Below, in pieces: positions 45,256 through 56,978 of a DNA stretch of 64,000 bases (positions are counted from its first letter, which is position 1; each line of letters starts with the position of its first letter). Source of the stretch: Macropodus opercularis (taxonomy: Eukaryota > Chordata > Actinopteri > Anabantiformes > Osphronemidae); assembly GCA_030770545.1 (NCBI GenBank), contig CM061105.1, forward strand, positions 16,716,001 through 16,780,000, in the 5' to 3' direction. Under the pieces are notes generated by a model. It worked only from the letters and a program-made list of their open reading frames with translations. It did no database searches and was not told the DNA's origin. The position numbers were made by a program, and so were the translations under genes.

Positions 45256-48200
45256 ATGGAGAGGCCAGCAGAGCGGGACGCCAGAGGGAAGTGGAAGAGG
45301 AAGCGGAGGAGGCGGCGGAACGGCCGAGGTGAGTCCAGGAGAACGCAGGTCATATGTAACGTGGTTCTGATGGACCACGTGAGCTCGTGTCTGGTGTTTC
45401 ATCTGAACCTGTGTGGTTGTGTCAGAGCAGCAGCCTGAGGACCGGCCCACACCACAGACCTTCGGTTGCCTGTTTTTGCTTTGTTGGCTCAGACCAGTGA
45501 GGCTGAACTGAGTCCAGGTGGACGTGTGTCAGCCGTGTACAGGTGAAGCTGTTACAGATGATAGAAGGTCATTTAACTTGTTCTGTTGGTACCGACCCGT
45601 GGAGCGACGCTTGGCTCGGCGCGTCCCCAGTGCAGACGTGTCCGCGGTCAGGGAAGGCCGCTGGGTGGGTTCATGGGCTGGATGCACAGGCTGGTCCCAG
45701 GCTCCGTCAGCGCCTCAGTCCGCTTCTCTGTCGTCTGGGCGACAGGTCAGCGGCGCTAAGATCAAACTCATTGTTCTGCTCTTGCTAATCCTGAGTAAAC
45801 TGCAGATTAACTCTGGTTATTCAAAGCGCGCTAATCCTGCTCCACTCTCATTAATGACCCGCTGGCCTTTTTTGTGTCCTCCTCCGTAAAGTCATTACCA
45901 AATGGAGCCCCTCAAATCCCGCAGCGCTCTTAACTACACCGTGTCCAACAATGAGCTGGTTCTGTGCCAGCTGTCACGTTGTCGGACTCCAGGATCAGAA
46001 ACATCAGAATTCATGCGGAACGGACGTTTGCTGAGTTGATGAAATAGTTGCAGTTTATGAGGTAAAATCCAACAACAACAAACAGGAAGCAGAGACGAGC
46101 TGGTGGCTGGATCATGTGTGAAACACGTGATGCGTGTTCTTGTGACCCCGGTGATGACGACCCAGCAGCAGAAGCAGGTCTCAGCCGTCACGTGAAGTTG
46201 GTGGAATGACTCCGTCGGCCTTTTCTGCTGACTCCTCGGTCAAACTGTTGTTTGTTGGCTGTGACATGGAGATTTGATTGTCCTGCTTTCAGCGGATTAT
46301 AACGACGCCACGCGGCGCCAACAGCTGCTCTCTGCCGCGCGTCCGTCAGACCTGATGCGTCGCAGCCGTTTTGGATAAGTGACCCCACGGTGCAGTCAGG
46401 CCCAGTGGGCCGTGTCACTGTGCAATCTCGCTGATGGATCCCTCAATCCCCACGTCCCCGGGGCTCAGCGTCCACGGAAACATTAGCAATATGCTCTGTG
46501 CCCATTTGGCTTAATTGCAGGGCTGCTCAGCGTGACTCGCTCTGGAGGGTTCAGCTTCCCTTCGCATCTCTCTGGGCTGAATGAGCCATGAAGAGCTGAT
46601 CCTCTAAAACCCGGAGTCCTGCATGTGTCATATGCTGCTGTATCGTCCTGCATCACGTCGGCATAGAAACAATGATGATGATAATCCTACACACGCTGGG
46701 GTTCACTTCACATCCCACAATGCCCGGCGGCAGGAAACGTCCCTTGACTTGTTTCAATAAATCTCACAACTTGCTTCAGTTTTATAAAGTTTTTACCTTA
46801 AAGGCCTCCTCTCGTGGACTGCAAACATAAAGAGATTCATAATATTCTAAATAATACAAATAAAGGACAATATTTCACCTGCTACTGTTTAAAAGGCGGC
46901 TCAACGTTGAGCCTTTCTGCTTTTCATCAGCTCAGAGCAAAGCGTCTTCTTCTTCAGCTGTTGGTCAGTTCGGCCCTGAATCTCGGTTTTAACGCGGACT
47001 CAGCCTCACGCTGCCAGCGGCTGCTGCTGTCGCCTCTCGTCGCGCTTTCATTGCACATTTCCACGTCCACGTGACGACCAGCAGCCTGTTGGTGTGAACG
47101 CAGACGTTCAGCTCTGCCTCGTGTGTGAGCTAAGTTTAGTATTGGTTTAGTTTTAACATGGAGTCTATGGAAAAACACAGCAGCTGAATGATCCGGAGCC
47201 TCCGCTGTGAACTCACCTCTCGTAACGAGTCTCAACAAATTCACTATCAAACGTGTGGAACCACACGACAAACACTCAATAACTGACGGTTTTCACGGCC
47301 ATCAGCTAAAGTTTCCACATTCCTTTGCCCTTGAGCAAAGACCGTTCACAATATTGGAAAATGAAACCCGCTCGCCGTTAATTACGCTTAGCAAACGAGA
47401 TTATCCAGCTGTCAGACGCTCGGCCTGGACGGCGAGCAGCCTCCTCGCTCGCCTGCTGTGCCTAATGTCATTATTAGTTAGAGAAGGTCTGTTAACAGTG
47501 GATGGAGGGAGAGTCACAGTGAAGGGACCTGTTGGTTGTTCTGTGAGGCCAGATCAACGTTAGTCACGGTGGTTCTGAGTGGATGGTACGATGAAGCCTG
47601 AACCTGTAGCTGTGATGGCCGAGGACATCAGGCCTGTAACTGTCACTGTCTGGATCCGCAGCAGGTCCCCCCTCAGCGACAGACACGACCGAGCGTCTGG
47701 GTTTGGGTCGTGAAGGTCAAAGGTGAACCTCGCTGTGAGTTCGTCTGCATGAACTCGCTTTGCAGCGATTTGGTCTTGATAACCATTGCAGAGAGATTAA
47801 GCAAAGCATTTGTTCCGATGCAACCTGGTTAACCTCTACTTAAATCAAGCGTCGGCCTGTTACTGCGATTCACAAATGGGTCTGAGTTAATGGACAGAGT
47901 CGAGCAGCGAAGCAGGATCAAGCCGGAGAGGAATGAAAAATGAAGGGATCCGAGGGTTTAGCAGAGACAAACACAATTATTCTCTTTGTTCAGCTTAAAA
48001 CAAACGGCCCCATTAGCGCCGAGGACCCAGGCCATTAAAACACCTCCCAGCACCACCTGCCACGGCCTCAGCAGCTCCAGACTCACATCATTACATCGCC
48101 CTCATATCAGCCCACAGCTTCAAGGCGTCGCACGCCCAGCGCAGCCGCCAGCTGGAGGTTAACGCTCAATAGCTCAGCGTCTCTTCATTATTCTGATGAC

Positions 48201-51200
48201 TTGCAGGAAGACGAGACGAGACAAGATGAGATAAAATGAGATAAGATGAGATGAGACAAGATGAGACAAGATGAGATGAGATGAGATGAGACGAGATGAG
48301 ATGAGATGAGATAAGATGAGACAAGATGAGACAAGATGAGACGAGATGAGATGAGATGAGACGAGATGAGATGAGATAAGATGAGACAAGATGAGATAAG
48401 ATGAGATGAGATGAGACGAGATGAGATGAGATGAGATAAGATGAGACAAGATGAGACAAGATGAGATGAGATGAGACGAGATGAGACAAGATGAGATGAG
48501 ATGAGACGAGATGAGATGAGATGAGATAAGATGAGACAAGATGAGACAAGATGAGATAAAATGAGATAAGATGAGATGAGACGAGATGAGACGAGATGAG
48601 AAAGATGAGATGAGACGAGATGAGATGAGATGAGATGAGATGAGATGAGATAAGATGAGACAAGATGAGACAAGATGAGATGAGATGAGACGAGATGAGA
48701 CAAGATGAGATGAGATGAGACGAGATGAGATGAGATGAGATAAGATGAGACAAGATGAGACAAGATGAGATAAAATGAGATAAGATGAGATAAGATGAGA
48801 TGAGACAAGATGAGACGAGATGAGAAAGATGAGATGAGACGAGATGAGATGAGATGAGATAAGATGAGATCATCCTTTAGTGATCGTTGGGGAAATTCAG
48901 CAGCTACAGATAAAAGGCAGAAATGTGCAAGATATACTATATTTTCAACAGGGGTCAAGCAGGGTCAACATGCCTCCATCTTCAGGCTGCACCTCGCGGT
49001 TCTGACGGTTTGTCGTGTGTGTTTCAGACGAGGTCAACGTGTCTTCGTCCTTCATCTGTCCCGTCAGACGCTGGGCCTCCGGAGCTTCGGCGGCCGAGGA
49101 CGCTTCAAGTAAACGTCGTTCCACTTGTCTGCCTCTGTCGTGGTGTGTGGGGGTCGTCCGTGACGCTGGGTGTAGGGACGTGTCCAGTCCACAGCTACTG
49201 GACCATCGTCCCCTCATGGCAACTAGAGCAACTTGTATTCAGGACGTGAGGATGGAACAGAAGCTGTTAATGAACTCGTCCTGTTCTCTGTCAACAGGTA
49301 CCAGCAGTTTGGAGGTGAAGGAGAATCAGGATGATTCAATCCACCAGGGCCATGACCTGCTACTCAAATATCTTCCCTCAGCGTTTGGCCGACACGGACA
49401 CCGGGCCCTGAAGAGGAAGCTGCCGCTGGTGGACGGAAACGACCAGCGACTCTACCAGACCCAGACGAAGAGATCCGCCTGGGCCACGGGTCAGAAGAAC
49501 GCGCTGGTGCAGCTGAACGAGCTGCTCCCCGGGCTGCGCTACGACATCACGTCGAAGACGGGGCCGCTGCACGCGCCCGTGTTCTCCGTGGGGGTGGAGG
49601 TCAACGGGCTCCGCTTCGAGGGCCGGGGGCCGACCAAGAAGCAGGCCAAGCTCAGGGCTGCAGAGCTGGCTCTTCGGTCGTTCGTCCAGTTCCCCGACGC
49701 CTCCCAGGCCCACGCTGCCGTGGAGAACCAACCCGGCTCCGCTCTGGACTTCACGGCAGATAAAACCGAGTCCTCCGACTCCTTTCAGCTCTGCAGCTTG
49801 TACCAGCGCAGGCGGCTCGTCCGACTCACGCTGGACCTGGTCTCTACGGGTCCAAGGACGCCGGCCCTCAGCGCCTCACAGCAGCTCGGCCCGGTGGCGC
49901 TACTCAACCAGCTGCGACCAGGACTCCGCTACCTCTGCCTGACAGAGAGCGTTCCTGGCTGGTCCGCGAGGAGGTTCGTCATGGTGGTGAGGGTGGAGGG
50001 ACGAGTGTTCGAAGGCTGCGCCCACAGTAAGCGACGGGCCAAGGCCCAAGCGGCGGCGGCTGCTCTGCAGGCTCTGCACAGCACGAATTTGGGCCCAGGC
50101 CGGACGCTCGCGGGCCTTCGGGACGACAGCGCCAGAAACCAGCTGCCTCAGGTGAGTAGGTGCCGGCTCTCAAAAAACATAATGATTTTGGCTCCATCGC
50201 CGCTTTACAGTAGTCGCGTGTTTCAATGCTGATCAGACCTTTATAGGCTTCAGACAGGAAATGAAACCACCTGCAGCGTCAGATCGCGTCCTCCGCCGCT
50301 AATCACAGCCCGAGGCAGCGACTCTGAGCTTGTCCTTCATCTGCTGAGCTTCGCTCTCTAAACGGCCTGGGCTGCTCATCAGCGAGGCCATCGAGCCTCT
50401 GGCTGCTGCCCTGCGCATCCAAACAACGTCTCCCGGTGCTTCAGGAACACAAGCACGTTTGTGTCTCCGCGGAGCTGAAGGCGTCCACAAAAGGAACATT
50501 AGACGTTAGGCGCTGACGGTTGGAGGCGACGCCTGTCTGTCAGCCGCCGTGACGCATTAACGTTATTACAGCACATTAGCGCTGGAGCGAGACGACGGCG
50601 TGAAGAGCATAATAATGGGCAGATAATTGTTTAACACACTCATTACACACGACCTTGTGCCACAGTCACCCAGAAAACGAGTTTTAATAAAGTACGTTTG
50701 AGAAAATCAAGTCTAAGCTCACGCCATCGTCAAATTCAACTCGTTTGTTCTGATGTTCTCTGACATTCTTCCGGAAGGAAAACCCGTCAGTGACGTCACC
50801 CAGACAAACGAGTCTCATTGTTCACGTGTTCAGTAGGTGTAACACCAACACAGCCACAACAGGCATTTGATGCTCTACTAGGTTCCTGGTGGGCAGGTGG
50901 GGAACAAGCTCAGCATCGACCTGCTGCTGGTGGCTAAGCTTCTAAACTCACTGTCTGTGTCCGTTTCTTTTCCAGGCGTTTGCAGAGTTGATTTTCCACC
51001 TGGTGACAGATAAATACAGAGAACTGACAGACAGCAGGTTCCCTACGTCGCACAGCCGCCACAAGGTGCTGGCAGGGATCGTAATGACCCGAGGTGAGTG
51101 GTCCAAAGAGCCAGGAGAGCTGCTCTAAGCGTCCAGAGGAAAACAGCAGGTCAGACCTGGAGCCTCATATCCAGGAATCCAGAAGCGCTTTGCCTCCTCG

Positions 51201-54200
51201 TCTGTGGGTCTGTGACGAGCCGGGCCTCAGCAGAGATTCAGACGCATTTAACATACGTCACGTGAGGTTTGGTCTGTGCTTCTCTGATCATCTGCTTTCT
51301 TCTCGTCCTCTCCACCAAAGGTTCGGACCTCACGTCGGCCCGGGTCGTGTCTCTGGCCACTGGCACCAAGTGTCTGGACTCAGACAAGGCGAGCGAACGC
51401 GGGTCGACCCTCAGCGACTGCCACGCCGAGGTGGTCTGCAGGAGGGCGTTGCTGCGGTTCCTGTACGCTCAGCTGGACCTGCTGCTCCGGTACCAGCCCC
51501 GACGTTGTCCCCACTTCAGCAAAATCGGTCTCTGGTTCTGTCTCTGGTTCTGACTCTGGTTGTGTCTCCTGTCTGAAGTCCGTCTGCTGATGCTGAGGGA
51601 GGTTCCGTCTTTGTCCCGGATGAACTTTCTGGAGGCTTCCGGCTGCGGAACCACGTCCTGTTCCACATGTTCGTCAGCTCGTCCCCGTGTGGAGACGCTC
51701 GGCTCAGTTGTCCCTACGAGACCACGGCGGCGTGTGAGCATCACAGAGAAGCAGAAATTAAACCCGAGTGTAAAACGTCCATTATGATCGACGCCTTAGT
51801 GTCAGTTGTGTTTAGTTGATGTATGACTGATTAAATTACATTTGACTGCAGCAAATCTTGATGAACGTGATGAAGTCGCATCACATGGAAACTGGCGACA
51901 TGAAAACCTGAAACAGATCTTTGCATTTAAAGCATCTTTACCACCGCTCGTCTAAAAATGATTCATTAACAACCAGCAGCTTAATTTATCAATAGATTCA
52001 TTTTCTACTGGTGCAGAAGAGAAGCTTTTCAGATTGATCAACATGACGTTCAGCAGGTGGACGTTCAGCAGGTGGACGTTCAGCAGGTTTACGTTCAGCA
52101 GGTGGACGTTCAGCAGGTGGACGTTCAGCAGGTGGACGTTCAGCAGGTGGACGTTCAGCAGGTGGACGTTCAGCAGGTAGATGTTCAGCAGGTGGACGTT
52201 CAGCAGGTAGACGTTCAGCAGGTAGATGTTCAGCAGGTGGACGTTCAGCAGGTGGACGTTCAGCAGGTAGACGTTCAGCAGGTAGACGTTCAGCAGGTAG
52301 ATGTTCAGCAGGTGGACGTTCAGCAGGTAGACGTTCAGCAGGTAGATGTTCAGCAGGTAGATGTTCAGCAGGTGGACGTTCAGCAGGTAGACGTTCAGCA
52401 GGTAGATGTTCAGCAGGTAGATGTTCAGCAGGTGGACGTTCAGCAGGTAGACGTTCAGCAGGTAGATGTTCAGCAGGTAGATGTTCAGCAGGTGGACGTT
52501 CAGCAGGTGGACGTTCAGCAGGTAGACGTTCAGCAGGTAGATGTTCAGCAGGTAGATGTTCAGCAGGTGGACGTTCAGCAGGTGGACGTTCAGCAGGTTG
52601 ACATTCAGCAGGTAGATGTTCAGCAGGTTCACATTCAGCAGGGAGGTGACAGGAAGCTGCAGATAATTGGCTGCTCCTCAGCCACATGGCTACTTTTGAA
52701 CATCCAGACCTGACTGGACCAGCGGAGGAACGACATGAGGGCTCGTTAGCCGAGCGCTGGCCTTCACCCGTGTGTCTGCTCTGTCAGGTCCCAGCAGGAG
52801 GCTCCGCTGCCACCTCCGGGCGAAGGCCAGCGGAGGCGAAGGGACGCGCAGAACCGCTCAGGACAGGGGAGGAGCGTCCAGCATGTCCTGCACCGACAAG
52901 ATGGCAAAGTGAGTGGACGAACCCACCCAGATGTGATTCAGTGGCACAAATACACATGAACGTACGACTGGTTCTGTTAACGGCAGAAGATGAGCGTGAA
53001 ATGCAGAAGCGCTCCGATTAACGTTGGTTCTGCTTAGTTTCGCTTGGATCGACCTGAGAGGAACCTGCCGTCAGTGTCCTGTCTCAACAGGTGGAGCGCC
53101 GTGGGCCTGCAGGGGGCGCTGCTGTCCCGCCTGGTGGGGCCGGTTTACCTGCACAGCCTGACGGTGGCGACGCTGAGGCACACAGGTCACCTGAACCGAG
53201 CCATGACCCGGCGCCTCGCAGCGGTCAGACACCTGCCCTTCCCCTACAGACGCCGGCGGCTGCTGCTCGGCTGTGAGTCGGTGCCTGCTGCTCCTGAGTC
53301 AGGCGGGTCAGAACCATGCTGCTCACCCGTGGATCTCTGTGTCTGCACAGGTCTGAGCAGCACCGAGGTCCGGCCCACGGGGAAGGCCCCGAACGTCAGC
53401 GTGAACTGGACCTGTGGTGATGCAGAACTGGAGGAGATCAGCACCTCCACTGGAAGGACGGGGTCAGGAGCGCCATCCCGGCTCTGCAGGCGCTCCCTGA
53501 TGGCCCGCTGGCAGAGGCTGCAGCAACAGGTGGGTCAGAATGTCAGAACCGACCCAGGAAGTTTCATCTGTGGGACCGTCTCCCGTCTCCTCCAGGAGGA
53601 GTTCAGTGGCTGCAGAACAAACCAGCACTGCACCTCAGTGCCAGACGCTATGCGTTCTGTACTCAAAGCCCAGGTTCTGGTCCAGTTTAAAGAGCAGGCT
53701 TGGCAGGTTTGGGTCGAACAACTGGGTTCTTGGTCTGTGTTTTCAGATGATGGTTTAATTTGAGTCAACATTAATGAGCTTCGTCCTGACGCTTCTAATA
53801 ATATTTTCATAAGCAGCAGCTCAGTTTAAATATGCAGCTTGAGGGAACAACAGCAAATGGCTTCGCTCTGAAACTTTGATGGAGGCAGACTCGTAATTAT
53901 TTACAGGAACAACTGGGATCAGTGTAAGAGACGGTGTCACATGGAAGACGAACGAGTCTGAGCCCAAGCCTCAGCTGACTGGGTTTGATTGAGGACGGGT
54001 CTCTGCGTCACGGTGTGGTTCTGATGGACCCAACTGTCCCTTTGTCTGTCTCCCAGCTCAACGATGTAGAGGCTCCAGCTGCGTCGTACGCTGCGTCCAA
54101 GGCGGCTGCCGGGCGCTACCAGAGGGCGGTGCAGCGGTTCGGTTCGGGCCTGCAGGCAGCAGGTCTGGGCACGTGGATCAGAAAACCTCCAGAACCGACT

Positions 54201-54224
54201 GACTTCAGTGCTGCTGGGTCTTAG
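45256..54224 (+). CDS. adarb2: adarb2 (ADAR3-like), double-stranded RNA-binding adenosine deaminase family
   Basis: ADARB2 is a brain-enriched ADAR relative that binds dsRNA and has no known editing activity in mammals. Ten coding exons: 45256-45328, 49028-49108, 49298-50151, 50976-51093, 51321-51489, 51579-51733, 52788-52908, 53091-53272, 53351-53529 and 54057-54224. Phases agree and give 699 residues (human 739). The N-terminal KWKRKRRRRRNGR is the arginine-rich R-domain specific to ADAR3. Two dsRBDs lie at about 117-180 (GPTKKQAKLRAAELAL) and 248-311. The deaminase keeps the zinc/catalytic motifs DCHAEVV, SSPCGDARL and MSCTDK, and ends GLGTWIRKPPEPTDF. Between GEGT and MSC it is about 11 residues shorter than human and lacks TWDGV. 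Polyadenylation signals are at 54456 and 54831. Confidence 0.94.
48210..48870 (+). repeat. Pentanucleotide array (GATGA/GACGA/GATAA) in adarb2 intron 1
   Basis: About 660 bp of five-base units, mainly ATGAG with ACGAG, ATAAG and ACAAG variants arranged in higher-order blocks. The Ser/His/Leu-rich minus-strand frames across it are artefacts. Confidence 0.97.
52048..52640 (+). repeat. 15-bp minisatellite in adarb2 intron 6
   Basis: About 40 head-to-tail copies of GTTCAGCAGGTRGAY. The variation is almost confined to two positions (G/A and C/T). Open frames run through it on both strands because 15 is a multiple of three. Each unit contains CAGGTAGA or CAGGTGGA, which resembles a splice donor. 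Confidence 0.97.
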
Positions 54225-54249
54225 AGTGTCCAGCCGGTCTCCCACACCT

Positions 54250-56978
54250 CGTCCACACGAAGCTCAGTGTTACTCAGCAATAAGAGCTCGTTAGTTAGAG
54301 GCTTAGTGAGAGCGCACAGGCACTGTCACGTGGGCCTGGTTCTGCCAGGGCCCGGTTCTGCCTGCTCCCTCCCCTAGTGTTCAGAGCTTTTCCTGTTTTA
54401 GTTCGTGTAGGACGTGACCTCATTGTGACGGGTCACCGCTGCCAGGAACCGTTAGAATAAACCAAACCACGTCTTCAGTCAGGCGTAAATTTACCGTGTT
54501 TACTTATGAGACTGCACGGCCTCAGGACTCTGCCTCTGACCTTTGACCCCAGCTACCAGAGTTCTGACGACTACAATGCTTCAGGTTCTGATGCCACACG
54601 CTCAGACCAGACTCCGTCCTCAGAGCCACCGTGTGATGAGAACCCTTCACGTCTGGTTCTTTGTTTCGTGTCCCTCACTGGTCTGCGTTTGTTTGAAGCG
54701 TGAAGTAAACGTGACGATGCGGCGCCACCTACAGGCAGAAAGACGCTTTGTCCCATAGACACATGAAGGACTGGTCCTGTCAACATTTCTGGTTCTGTCC
54801 TACATAGTCAAGACTATTTTTACCACAGCAAATAAACTATTTGTGTAGGTTTTGTGTCTCCTCCTGTAGATCCATCAGTAATTACCCGCACAGACATCAA
54901 CACACAGGTTGGAACACTCAGGGTTTATTGTGGTTTCACGAGCAGATACCTGCTCCTCGTTACACACGTGTCTCCCGTTCATGGACATCAACATCACATG
55001 TAACACTGCTGACAGAGCTCCGTGACGATGAGGAGCATCCGTCAGACTGGTGAGACACGAACACGGCGACAGGCTCTGAAGAGGAAAACAAGTCAACGTC
55101 CACCACAAGCAAGAAGAGGATTCACAACAGAAAACAGCAGCCTGGTGATCAGGTCATAAGGGACGACAGCGTCCACGTGGTTGACCGGTGACCTGCCTTC
55201 AGGTTGTTGACGTCTGAGCTTCCCTGTCGTTAGAAATACTTTTCCACACGCATGTTAAATGAACCCAGGTTTGTTACAAACCAGCACAAAGCTCTAAAGC
55301 TACACCTACAATCAGCTTGTACAGAACTGTGCTCATGCAACGCAAAGCACAGCAGCAGCTACACTGCCCATCAACGCCGTATCCTAGCAACAACACTGAT
55401 TGACATCAAGCCTCCCCAGCTCCACCCCCCACCTACAGGAAACTGCTGAGATACTAAGTATCAGGTTCAGTCCACATATCTTCATTATTTTGTTAGGCAA
55501 ATCCTTTCGCAGTGCATTCTGGGTAATGATGTCATAGTTGAACTGATCTACATTTTCATTAGTTCAGCCTTTCTGATTTGAGCCAGATCACACAGATATC
55601 AGTCCAACCACATGGCACCTTTACCCAGAATGCAAAGCGAATCCTACATCAGTGACTAAGATCATTTCTAAACCAACGACTAACGGCTGAGACACATCCA
55701 GCGCTTCGCATGTGGCCTTTCTGTCCTTCAGAGTCAGGTCTCTAACGACGTGAACGGCTCGTTTAAAAGCTGCTGTGAGGACCAGGACGTACGGTGACAC
55801 ACACACACCTGATGACGCTTTGGCCGAGTCGCGGTGGCAGTGGGGAAGCGAAACAGGAAACATAAACGCATCACGACACTCCTGTAAAGCAGCGTTACGC
55901 ATGTCACAGACAGACACTGCTCCCACACCAATGGCTCAAGGGCACCGTGAGAAACTGGACCCGGGCCTGAGACGCTGCACAGGAAACGTGGCTCTGTTTC
56001 CCATGGGGCTGTGAAATCCCTCATGTGCCAGACTAACTTACAACAGCCACAACTCACGCATCTAATTTGTCTGCTCCAACTATTTACAGCAGCTGTAAAA
56101 GGCAAAACAAAGAGTGTAACAGCTGTTGGTATCATTTCAACAAGGTGCATTATTTGCTCAGAGACATCCAAAATACGACTGTCGAAGAATAAAGAACTAA
56201 TTGCTGGGATCATGACCATTAGCTCTGACGTCAGTTTTAAAACATGAATGGCCTACAGTCTGTACTGTCCCTGAACGCAGCACAAGTCACCATTACTTGA
56301 AGTTTTCACAAGTGTTTGAAGCTTATTACTAATTAATGCGCAGGCGGCTCCAGATACGTGGAACGATCAAATCACAGCTGAGTCTGAACCGTTACTAACG
56401 CTGAGCTGTAAACGTCAGGCGCCAGACAAACGTTTCTGGAATGAAACCCAGAGGAACGAATCCACTTTAACATGATGTTTAAAAGACAACGTCTACCTGG
56501 ATATATTGAAACTGTCTCGTCTTAAAAAGAAGATTTAGTTCCACACAATGCCACAGGCAACGACTCGTTTCTTGAGCTGAAATTTGCGGTTGGGCTCCCC
56601 TGGATCGTTTTACAGAAATCAGGAACCAGAACTGATCACATTTAGTTTGAAGGAGGAGCAACAAAAAAATCAGAACGTTTAGGGAGGCAGAAGGTTGTTA
56701 GACGTCGCATCACGACAGCAGACGGTCGTCCACTGATGTGCTGTCTGCGCCCGTAGCTACACCTGCGTGAGCAGCGAGCAGATACGTGCAGAGCCTCACG
56801 CCAACGTTTCTGCCTTCAGCTTTTCTTAATCTGTGCTTTGATTCATTTAAAGGACTGTTCATTTGTGGTGGTGAGAACAAGACCTCAGGGAGCATGAAAC
56901 ACTGACCTCCTGTAGGCTCAGACACCCACAGGTGATGAGTGTTTGATACTGTGAGGCTCCCGCAGGAGGAGGAGCAGG
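54250..56978. other. Tail-to-tail region between adarb2 and wdr37
   Basis: Contains adarb2 3' sequence up to an AATAAA at 54831-54836. On minus, wdr37 3' untranslated sequence may extend to a signal seen as TTTATT on plus at 54923-54928. If both are used, the two transcripts end within about 100 bp of each other. A CTCF-like motif (one mismatch, minus) is at 54722-54735. No other gene seen. Confidence 0.5.

Noticed and set aside
48166..48958. Ser/His/Leu-rich frames of over 230 residues on minus
   Set aside because: Produced by the pentanucleotide array in an intron.
51952..52713. DVQQV and PPAER repeat proteins over 200 residues
   Set aside because: All frames are open because the 15-bp unit is a multiple of three without stops; the array is intronic.
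53100..53125. CTCF-like CCTGCAGGGGGCGC
   Set aside because: It lies within adarb2 coding sequence and is explained by the codons of GLQGALL.
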